A stretch of DNA of 5,348 bases from Thermoleophilia bacterium (lineage in GTDB: Bacteria > Actinomycetota > Thermoleophilia > Gaiellales > Gaiellaceae): contig JAICLM010000159.1 in NCBI GenBank assembly GCA_025927435.1, positions 1 through 5,348 on the forward strand. Direction: 5' to 3'. Of the stretch, positions 1 to 5,039 are shown piece by piece. Position 1 is the first letter of the stretch; every line of letters starts with the position of its first letter. The notes below the pieces were generated by a model. The model was not told where the DNA came from, ran no database searches, and saw nothing but the letters and a program-made list of their open reading frames with translations. Both the position numbers and the translations under genes were made by a program.

Positions 1-758
1 AGGATCTCGCGCACCTCCTCGGTCGTCATCTCGAGCTCCTCGGCGATCTCCTCCGGGCTCGGCTCGCGTCCCAGCCGCTGCACGAGCTGCCGCTCGATGT
101 GGACGACCTTGTTCAGCTTCTCGACCATGTGGACGGGGATCCGGATCGTGCGCGCCTTGTCGGCGATCGCCCGCGTGACGGCCTGGCGGATCCACCACGT
201 CGCGTAGGTCGAGAACTTGTAGCCCTTGCGGTAGTCGAACTTCTCGACCGCGCGGATGAGGCCCAGCGATCCTTCCTGGATCAGGTCGAGGAACGAGAGC
301 CCGCGGCCGAGGTAACCCTTCGCGATCGAGACGACGAGGCGCAGGTTGGCCTCGATCATCGCGGTCTTCGCGCTCATGTCGCCGCGCTCGATCCGCTTCG
401 CGAGCGTCACCTCCTGGTCGGCGGTGAGGAGCGGCACCTTGCCGATCTCCCGCAGGTAGAGGCGCAGGGAGTCGAGCGAGGGCTCGACGGTGAGGTCGAG
501 CTTCGGTGCGGCGACGACCTTCTCGTCCTCCGGCGGCGGCGGCTCGTGGGGCGGCGCCTTGTGCCGCTCGCCCTCGACGACGTCGACGCCGTGCTCGACC
601 AGGTAGGTGTAGAAGTCCTCGGCCTGCTCCTTCGTCAGCTGGACGTCCTCGAGCCCGTTCGCGATCTCGTCGTAGGACAGGAAGCCTTTCTCCCTCCCTT
701 CGGCGACGAGCTTGTGGAGCTCTTCGACGTCAGGAAGCGAGATGTCGACGGTGAGCAC
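1..758 (-). CDS. sigA: Primary RNA polymerase sigma-70 factor (RpoD/SigA), N-terminal part, truncated by window edge
   Basis: This is the housekeeping sigma factor that directs RNA polymerase core to -10/-35 promoters; 252 codons are visible and the C-terminus (rest of region 3 and region 4) lies beyond base 1. Residues ~8-62 look like region 1.1 (helical, EELHKLVAEGREKGFLSYDE). An acidic, Pro-rich linker (~67-80, PPHEPPPPEDE) follows. Region 1.2 is at ~95-127 (SLRLYLREIGKVPLLT). Region 2 is at ~133-215: NLRLVVSIAKGY, LSFLDLIQEGSLGLIRAVEKFDY for core binding, and KFSTYATWWIRQAVTRAIAD for -10 recognition and melting, then RTIRIPVHMVEKLNK. Region 3 begins at ~218 (LGREPSPEEIAEELEMT). The start is GTG at 756-758: an in-frame TAG lies at 777-779, and a strong Shine-Dalgarno (GGGAGGT, 767-773) sits 8 nt upstream. 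Region 1.1 plus a near-consensus region 2 identify a group 1 sigma factor. The rpoD and sigA names are both used for it. Confidence 0.96.
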   Translation of the reverse strand, partial: MLTVDISLPDVEELHKLVAEGREKGFLSYDEIANGLEDVQLTKEQAEDFYTYLVEHGVDVVEGERHKAPPHEPPPPEDEKVVAAPKLDLTVEPSLDSLRLYLREIGKVPLLTADQEVTLAKRIERGDMSAKTAMIEANLRLVVSIAKGYLGRGLSFLDLIQEGSLGLIRAVEKFDYRKGYKFSTYATWWIRQAVTRAIADKARTIRIPVHMVEKLNKVVHIERQLVQRLGREPSPEEIAEELEMTTEEVREI

Positions 759-766
759 GTCCCGAA

Positions 767-773
767 ACCTCCC
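767..773 (-). promoter_or_regulatory. Shine-Dalgarno of sigA
   Basis: On the minus strand GGGAGGT lies 8 nt before the GTG at 758. It decides the start, because an in-frame stop (777-779) sits only a few codons upstream. It also contrasts with the leaderless-looking genes elsewhere in the window. Confidence 0.8.
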
Positions 774-818
774 GGCCTAGTTGTTGCACGGCAGCGCTAC
801 TACAACTGACCGCGGCAG

Positions 819-842
819 CCCCTCCCGTGCCCCGGTCCTCCC
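819..842 (-). other. Candidate G-quadruplex in the sigA leader
   Basis: On the minus (transcribed) strand four G-runs lie in order: GGG (842-840), GGGG (833-830), GGG (826-824) and GGGG (822-819). The loops are 6, 3 and 1 nt. This satisfies the usual G3+N1-7 pattern for an intramolecular quadruplex. It falls in the predicted 5' untranslated leader of sigA, about 60 nt before the GTG. A high-GC genome yields such patterns by chance, so function is unproven. Confidence 0.45.
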
Positions 843-857
843 TCAATCGCGCCGCGG

Positions 858-886
858 ATACTAGTCAGGACCCGCCAGTTCGTAAA
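858..886 (-). promoter_or_regulatory. Predicted sigma-70-type promoter for sigA
   Basis: On the minus strand TTTACG (886-881) is followed by a 17-nt spacer and TAGTAT (863-858). These match the TTGACA/TATAAT consensus at 4 of 6 positions each. A transcription start near 851 would give a leader of roughly 93 nt before the GTG. The site is just downstream of the asparaginase stop, so read-through from that gene is also possible. I see no terminator-like hairpin followed by a T-run in 759-893. Confidence 0.5.
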
Positions 887-893
887 GAAGTTG

Positions 894-1784
894 TCAACGC
901 GTGCTGACGAGCTCGCCGACCTGCTCGCCTCGCGTGTTGAGGATCGGCCGGGCGGCGAGGTCCGGTAGGTCGACGCCGAGCCGAGCGAGAAAGGCCGCGA
1001 GTGCCGGCGCGTGGGCACGGCTCGCGCCGTCCTCCGCCTTGAGAGCGACACCGATGCCGTCCGGCCCGGCGGCGCAGAGGAGACCCTCGGCGCCGCCCTT
1101 CGCCAGCCAGCCGGGGGCGATGCGCATGAGGAGATAGTCGGGGCCGTCGGGGCCGCCGACGAGGTCGGGCCGCGCCCGCATCGCAGTCGCGACCCGCAAG
1201 CCGCCGGCCAAGGACTCGAGCCGCGAAAACGCGTGCGCCATCCGCTCGAGCGCGAAAGCGAACGTGACGATGCCGCAACCGTCGGTGCCGGCCGCGAGCA
1301 ACTCCGGCTCGACCTCGGCCGCCTCGGCGTGAACCTCGAGACACGCCTGCTGCACCGGGTGCTCCGGCAGGCGGTACCCCCGGGTCGGCCAGCCGCGGGC
1401 GCGGCAGAGGGCGAGCATCCCGGCGTGGTTGCCGGAGCAGTTGTTGTGCACGAGCTCGGGCGGACGTCCCTCCTGAGACCCGAGCTCGAGGTCGGCCTCC
1501 GTGGCGTCGGCCCGTACGAGCAGCGCACGCACCGCGGCCACCTGCTCCGGCGTGTCGTGATGGGAGGCACACGCAATCGCGAGCTCGTCGTCCGGCAGGT
1601 CGGCGCGGGCACGGACGAGCGGGATTGCCTGCAGCGGCTTGGAGGAGGAGCGCATGAAGCACCGCAGCGTCGGGTCGCCGGCCGCCGCGATCGTCTCGCC
1701 GCCCCGAACGGCCACGGCGTGCACCCGGTGCGACGCCTCGACGACTCCGTTCCGGCGCACTTCGACCACGATCGGCTCGCTCAC
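894..1784 (-). CDS. Asparaginase II family protein (R. etli-type L-asparaginase)
   Basis: A predicted cytoplasmic amidohydrolase of 296 aa that would convert L-asparagine to L-aspartate and ammonia. It belongs to the asparaginase II family (PF06089), unrelated in fold to E. coli AnsA/AnsB. Family motifs run in order: MRSSSKPLQAIPL (44-56, with the Ser46-x-x-Lys49 pair), CASHHDTPEQ (72-81), HNNCSGNHAGML (113-124), GTDGCGI (166-172) and a C-terminal ILNTRGEQVGEL (281-292). By homology Cys116 and Cys170 should be metal ligands. The position after CSG, normally Lys, is Asn119 here (see findings). No signal peptide is visible. The GTG at 1782-1784 is chosen because family similarity begins right there and no better in-frame start lies nearby. 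A longer open frame reaching 2162 runs antisense through the neighbouring regulator and is not credible. There is no Shine-Dalgarno, but a TATGGT lies 8 nt upstream, suggesting a leaderless mRNA. Length is near the low end for the family. Confidence 0.88.
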   Translation of the reverse strand: MSEPIVVEVRRNGVVEASHRVHAVAVRGGETIAAAGDPTLRCFMRSSSKPLQAIPLVRARADLPDDELAIACASHHDTPEQVAAVRALLVRADATEADLELGSQEGRPPELVHNNCSGNHAGMLALCRARGWPTRGYRLPEHPVQQACLEVHAEAAEVEPELLAAGTDGCGIVTFAFALERMAHAFSRLESLAGGLRVATAMRARPDLVGGPDGPDYLLMRIAPGWLAKGGAEGLLCAAGPDGIGVALKAEDGASRAHAPALAAFLARLGVDLPDLAARPILNTRGEQVGELVSTR

Positions 1785-1792
1785 GCGCGCGA

Positions 1793-1798
1793 ACCATA
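1793..1798 (-). promoter_or_regulatory. Predicted -10 element (leaderless) for the asparaginase gene
   Basis: TATGGT on the minus strand ends 8 nt before the GTG at 1784, the right distance for transcription to begin at or next to the start codon. It fits the TANNNT core of actinobacterial -10 boxes. No convincing -35 hexamer lies 16-18 nt further upstream. It is the mirror copy of the -10 proposed for the divergent regulator gene. Confidence 0.4.
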
Positions 1799-1805
1799 CG
1801 CCCCT

Positions 1806-1834
1806 TTGCGAATGGTCGGCTTTTTCAGTATGGT
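1806..1834 (+). promoter_or_regulatory. Predicted leaderless promoter of the arsR-MFS operon
   Basis: TTGCGA (1806-1811), a 17-nt spacer and TATGGT (1829-1834) are followed by 6 nt and the ATG at 1841. Transcription would therefore start at the A of the start codon. This explains why no usable Shine-Dalgarno precedes the regulator gene. The element is overlapped by the repeats described in the operator entry. Confidence 0.5.
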
Positions 1835-1859
1835 CGGGATATGCCGACCGTTGACGGTC
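1812..1859. promoter_or_regulatory. Repeat cluster, candidate operator for the ArsR-type regulator
   Basis: Three repeats are visible. ATGGTCGG occurs directly repeated at 1812-1819 and 1830-1837 (18-bp period, close to two helical turns). GGTCGGC (1814-1820) is a perfect inverted match to GCCGACC (1843-1849). GACCGT-TG-ACGGTC (1846-1859) is a perfect 6-bp inverted repeat inside codons 2-7 of the regulator. All cover the predicted spacer, -10 or transcription start, where a winged-helix repressor would block initiation. The binding role is inferred. Confidence 0.4.
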
Positions 1860-2383
1860 ACGACTACGAGGCCGCAGACACCCTGATCGTCGCCCACCCG
1901 GCGCAACTGAAGGCGATGGCCGATCCTTTCCGCACCCAGCTGATCCAGCTGCTGCGCGACCGGGCTCGCTCCACGCAGGAGCTCTCCGAGGAGCTCTCGG
2001 TCCCGAAGGGAACCGTCGGCCACCACCTGAAGGTGCTCGAGGCGGCCGATCTGATCCGGGTCGTCCGCACCCGCAGGGTGCGCGCGGTGACGGAGAAGTT
2101 CTACGGCCGTACTGCGCGGCTCTTCCTCTTCCAGACCGAGGATCCCGCGGACAGTCGTGCACTCTCGGCGGTCACCCTCCGTCAGGCCGCAGGCGAGGTC
2201 GAGGTCGCTCCGATCGTGAGCGGCTTCGGCCTCGTCCGCGCACGTCTGACGCAGAAGGACATGGAGCGCTTCGAGCGGCGAACGCAGAAGCTGCTCGACG
2301 ACTTCCGCTCCGCCGACACTCCCGGCGGAGCCCCGAGCTCCCTGACGGCCGGAGTCTGGGCCGCGGAGACCGACGATGCGTAG
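1841..2383 (+). CDS. ArsR-type winged helix-turn-helix transcriptional regulator
   Basis: A 180-aa DNA-binding regulator with an N-terminal ArsR/HTH_20-type winged helix at ~20-95: AHPAQLKAMADPFRTQLIQLL, then STQELSEELSVPKGTVGHHLKVLEAADLIRVV (44-75, helix-turn-helix with recognition helix ~56-68), and a basic wing and extension RTRRVRAVTEKFYGRTAR (76-93). The remainder (~100-180) is a less conserved effector or dimerisation region with a charged helix at ~137-156 and a low-complexity tail. It has no cysteines at all, so it is not a classical ArsR/SmtB thiol metal sensor. A small organic ligand is more likely, consistent with the two efflux-type transporters downstream. The stop overlaps the first transporter's start by 8 nt, implying translational coupling. 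The ATG at 1841 fits a leaderless promoter. Local repressor of its own operon is the likely role; the ligand is unknown. Confidence 0.88.
   Translation: MPTVDGHDYEAADTLIVAHPAQLKAMADPFRTQLIQLLRDRARSTQELSEELSVPKGTVGHHLKVLEAADLIRVVRTRRVRAVTEKFYGRTARLFLFQTEDPADSRALSAVTLRQAAGEVEVAPIVSGFGLVRARLTQKDMERFERRTQKLLDDFRSADTPGGAPSSLTAGVWAAETDDA
2365..2368 (+). promoter_or_regulatory. Ribosome binding site of the first MFS gene
   Basis: GGAG lies inside the end of the regulator gene, 7 nt before the ATG at 2376. It supports that start, as does the matching MRRPSG N-terminus of the downstream paralogue. Confidence 0.55.
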
Positions 2384-3707
2384 GCCGAGCGGCGCCCTCT
2401 GGAGTCACCCCGACTTCCTGAAGCTGTGGACGGGTCAGTCGATCTCCGAGCTCGGCTCGCAGGTCTCGCAGCTCGCGATCCCGTGGCTCGCCGCCGTCGG
2501 CCTGCACGCGAGCCCACTCGCCTTCTCGCTGCTCGGGGTCCTCGGCTTCCTGCCGTTCATCCTGTTCGCGCTGCCGGCCGGCGTATGGGTCGACCGGCTC
2601 CGCCGCCGGCCGGTCCTGATCGTCGGCGACTGCGCCCGCGCGGTGCTTCTCGCGCTGATCCCGATCCTGTGGGCGGCCGGCGTCCTCCAGATCTGGCACC
2701 TGCTCGTCCTCGAGTTCGTCATCGGCATCTTCACCGTCTTCTTCGACGTCGCGTACCAGTCGTACCTCCCGGCGCTGATCGAACGGGAACATTTGATCGA
2801 CGGCAACTCGAAGCTCCAGCTGACCGTCTCGATCGCGCAGATCGGCGGGCCGAGCCTGTCCGGCGGCCTGATCGCCGCGATCACCGCGCCGTACGCGATC
2901 CTGTTCGACGCGGTGAGCTTTGCGATCTCGAGCGTGTTCATGATCGGGATGAAGCACCGCGAGAACCTGCCGCGCCAGGACGCGGCGGAACCCCGCCCGA
3001 AGATGTGGCCGCAGGTGAAGGAGGGGCTCGCCTGGGTCGTCGGCAACCGGAACCTCCGTGCGATCGCCGGCTGCACGGGCACGTCCAACTTCTGCAGCAG
3101 CCTGATGTTCGCGATCGTCATCCTCTACATGGTCCGGGTCCTGCACCTCTCCTCACTCGAGGCCGGGGCAGTCTTCGCGGTGGGCTCCGCCGGGTCGATC
3201 GTCGGAGCGCTGCTCGCAAACCGGCTGGGGAAGGGCCTTGGTGTAGGGACCGCGATCGTCCTCACCGCCGTGATCTTCTCGTTCGGCGGGCTCGCCTACC
3301 CGCTCGCTCCGAAGTCGTTCCCGCTCCCCGTGCTCATGGCGGGCCAGGTGCTGTTCGGGTTCAGCGCTGTCGCGTACAACATCCTCCAGGTCAGCTACCG
3401 CCAGGCGATCACGCCCGAGCGCCTGCAAGGACGGATGAACGCCGCGATGCGCTGGATCGTCTGGGGAACGATTCCGCTCGGCACCCTGGTCGGCGGCGCG
3501 ATCGCGCAGGCGACCTCGCTCCACGCCGCCCTCTGGGTCGGCGCAGTCCTCGGCACGCCGACGTTCCTCTGGGTGCTTCTGTCGCCGCTCCGGGCGATCC
3601 GCGAGATGCCGGAGCCGGTCGAGCCGCCGACGCCGGCGCAGGCCGAGCTCGAGGGTGGGCTCGTCGAGGGCACGCCGCTGCCCGCCCCCTCCGCGGCCGA
3701 CGCCTAG
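2376..3707 (+). CDS. MFS transporter, MFS_3/DHA3 type (copy 1), probable drug or metabolite exporter
   Basis: A 443-aa inner-membrane protein of the major facilitator superfamily, most like the MFS_3 group that includes the enterobactin exporter EntS and macrolide efflux pumps; it probably exports a small molecule by proton antiport. About twelve hydrophobic segments can be picked out by eye. The loop 2-3 signature is AGVWVDRLRRRPVLI (68-82, Asp73 plus Arg cluster). Other conserved blocks are VFFDVAYQSYLP (121-132), DGNSKL (142-147), a cytoplasmic central loop (~192-215), and ITPERLQGRMNAAMRWIVWGTIPLG (345-369). The C-terminal ~35 residues are a hydrophilic Pro/Glu-rich tail. The ATG overlaps the regulator stop by 8 nt and has a GGAG 7 nt upstream. 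The next gene is its tandem paralogue. Substrate cannot be deduced from sequence. Confidence 0.9.
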   Translation: MRRPSGALWSHPDFLKLWTGQSISELGSQVSQLAIPWLAAVGLHASPLAFSLLGVLGFLPFILFALPAGVWVDRLRRRPVLIVGDCARAVLLALIPILWAAGVLQIWHLLVLEFVIGIFTVFFDVAYQSYLPALIEREHLIDGNSKLQLTVSIAQIGGPSLSGGLIAAITAPYAILFDAVSFAISSVFMIGMKHRENLPRQDAAEPRPKMWPQVKEGLAWVVGNRNLRAIAGCTGTSNFCSSLMFAIVILYMVRVLHLSSLEAGAVFAVGSAGSIVGALLANRLGKGLGVGTAIVLTAVIFSFGGLAYPLAPKSFPLPVLMAGQVLFGFSAVAYNILQVSYRQAITPERLQGRMNAAMRWIVWGTIPLGTLVGGAIAQATSLHAALWVGAVLGTPTFLWVLLSPLRAIREMPEPVEPPTPAQAELEGGLVEGTPLPAPSAADA

Positions 3708-3711
3708 CCCG

Positions 3712-5022
3712 ATGCGCAGACCGTCCGGGGGACTCTGGTCACACCGGGACTTCCTGAAGCTCTGGACCGGTCAGGCGATCAGCGAGTTCGGCTCGCAGAT
3801 TTCGCAGCTCGCGATCCCGTGGGTGGCGCTCGTAACACTCAATGCGACGGCGTTCGAGGTGGCGTCGCTCGAGACGGTTCAGTTCCTGCCCTTCCTGCTC
3901 TTCACGCTCCCCGCGGGCGTCTGGGTCGACCGGCTGCAGCGTCGCCCGGTCCTCATCGCCGGCGACTTCGGACGAGCCGCCCTTCTCCTCTCGGTTCCGA
4001 TCGTGTACGCCGCCGGCAACCTCACCCTCGCCCAGCTCTACGTCGTCGGCTTCCTCGTCGGCATCCACACGGTGTTCTTCGACGTCGCGTATCAGTCGTA
4101 CCTACCCGAGATCGTGGACCGCGACGATCTGATCGAGGGCAACTCGAAGCTGAACGTCACGCAGTCGGGAGCGCAGATCGCCGGGCCGGGCCTCGCGGGC
4201 GGACTGATCGCGCTCGTCACCGCTCCGTATGCGGTCCTCGTGGACGCGCTCAGCTTCATCGTCTCGGGCGGCTTCACCGCCTCGATTCGCGCCCGTGCTG
4301 CGGAACCCGACCGAGAGGTCGAAAGGCGGCATCTGCTGGTCGAGCTCTGGGAAGGGCTCGGCTACGTCGTGCGTCACCGACTGCTGCGTCCGCAGGCCAT
4401 GTCGACCGGGATCTCGAACTTCTTCTCCAGCCTGGGAGGTGCGATCCTCATCGTCTACGCGCACCGCACGCTCGGGATGTCGTCGGGGTTGATCGGGCTC
4501 GCGGCCTCGCTCGGCGCCGTGGGCTGGCTGGTCGGCGCCACGCAGGCGGACCGCCTCCGCCGGTGGCTCGGCGTCGGAGGAGCGTCGATCTTCGGCGCAG
4601 CGCTCGTCGGCCCCGGGGCGATGATCGTCCCCTTCGCGCCGAAGAGCGTCCCGGTCCCGTTCTTCGTCGTCAGCGGCGCGATCATGGGCTTCGGCGTCGT
4701 CATCTACAACATCCAGCAGGTCAGCCTCAGGCAGGCGATCTGCCCGCCACGGTTGCAGGGGCGGATGAACGCGAGCATGCGCTTCCTCGTCTGGGGGACG
4801 CTGCCACTCGGAGCGCTCGCCGGCGGTGCGATCGCCAGCGCGGCCGGGCTGCGGACCGCTCTCTTCGTCGGTGCCATCGGCGCGTTCTCCTCGACCCTGC
4901 CGCTCGTCTTCTCGCCGATCCGCTCGCTGCGCGAGTTTCCGGGCGCGGAGGAGGATCCGCTGTTGCAGCACGAAGCGGGCGCCGTCACCGAGCTCGGCGG
5001 CCCGGCGGCCGCGGACGCCTAG
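3712..5022 (+). CDS. MFS transporter, MFS_3/DHA3 type (copy 2), probable drug or metabolite exporter
   Basis: A 436-aa inner-membrane transporter, paralogue of the gene 4 nt upstream. It keeps the MFS loop 2-3 signature (AGVWVDRLQRRPVLI, 68-82), VFFDVAYQSYLP (121-132), EGNSKL (142-147) and PRLQGRMNASMRFLVWGTLPLG (346-367), with about twelve hydrophobic segments. The central loop (~191-210, rich in Arg and Glu) and segments 7-9 differ most from copy 1, suggesting a changed substrate range. The ATG at 3712 is chosen over an in-frame GTG at 3655: it reproduces the paralogue's MRRPSG start, and the earlier start would add 19 Pro/Arg-rich residues encoded inside copy 1. No Shine-Dalgarno is visible in the 4-nt gap, so translation is probably coupled to copy 1. 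Whether the two pumps act separately or together cannot be told from sequence. Confidence 0.9.
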   Translation: MRRPSGGLWSHRDFLKLWTGQAISEFGSQISQLAIPWVALVTLNATAFEVASLETVQFLPFLLFTLPAGVWVDRLQRRPVLIAGDFGRAALLLSVPIVYAAGNLTLAQLYVVGFLVGIHTVFFDVAYQSYLPEIVDRDDLIEGNSKLNVTQSGAQIAGPGLAGGLIALVTAPYAVLVDALSFIVSGGFTASIRARAAEPDREVERRHLLVELWEGLGYVVRHRLLRPQAMSTGISNFFSSLGGAILIVYAHRTLGMSSGLIGLAASLGAVGWLVGATQADRLRRWLGVGGASIFGAALVGPGAMIVPFAPKSVPVPFFVVSGAIMGFGVVIYNIQQVSLRQAICPPRLQGRMNASMRFLVWGTLPLGALAGGAIASAAGLRTALFVGAIGAFSSTLPLVFSPIRSLREFPGAEEDPLLQHEAGAVTELGGPAAADA

Positions 5023-5027
5023 CCCGG

Positions 5028-5033
5028 TACCTT
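5028..5033 (+). promoter_or_regulatory. Possible leaderless -10 element before the glycosylase gene
   Basis: TACCTT fits TANNNT and ends 6 nt before the ATG at 5040, the same spacing as at the regulator gene. No Shine-Dalgarno is present in the 17-nt gap. No -35-like hexamer is apparent upstream in the GC-rich end of the transporter gene. Read-through from the operon is the alternative. Confidence 0.35.
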
Positions 5034-5039
5034 CCGGAC

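Larger units (their letters stand above)
2376..5026 (+). repeat. Tandem gene duplication of the MFS transporter
   Basis: The two transporter genes are head-to-tail copies. Both begin MRRPSG and end in AADA. A 13-nt stretch spanning each stop, GACGCCTAGCCCG, is identical at 3699-3711 and 5014-5026. By hand, 122 of the first 190 residues are identical without gaps, against about 37 of 75 in residues 217-291. The extent of the original duplicated unit at base level is inferred. Confidence 0.75.

Noticed and set aside
780..806. Hairpin GTTGT/ACAAC in the sigA leader
   Set aside because: The stem is only 5 bp with a mismatch before the next pair and a long loop, and it has no T-run. It is too weak to call a terminator or riboswitch.
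99..809. Long plus-strand open frame of 236 codons
   Set aside because: It is antisense to the sigma factor gene, whose minus-strand translation gives near-consensus regions 1.2 and 2. The plus-strand product is Arg/Asp/Leu-rich shadow sequence typical of GC-rich DNA.
892..897. Perfect TTGACA on the minus strand as the sigA -35 box
   Set aside because: No -10-like hexamer lies 16-18 nt downstream; the good TAGTAT is 28 nt away. It also overlaps the asparaginase stop codon. The TTTACG/TAGTAT pair with a 17-nt spacer fits better.
865..1797. Minus-strand frame starting at ATG 1797
   Set aside because: The ATG is out of frame with the asparaginase reading frame, and the product is an Arg/Gly/Ala-rich shadow with no recognisable motif.
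894..2162. Extended 422-aa version of the asparaginase frame
   Set aside because: The extra N-terminal 126 residues are Arg/Pro/Gly-rich, run antisense through the regulator gene and have no family similarity. Homology begins at the GTG at 1784.
3655..3711. Upstream GTG start for the second transporter
   Set aside because: It would add 19 Pro/Arg-rich residues overlapping the end of copy 1. The ATG at 3712 matches the paralogue's N-terminus exactly (MRRPSG).
2426..3757. 443-codon plus-strand open frame overlapping the first transporter, plus minus-strand frames at 2172-3146 and 4102-5067
   Set aside because: All are charged low-complexity shadows of the transporter genes. The transporter frames carry clear membrane segments and MFS motifs.
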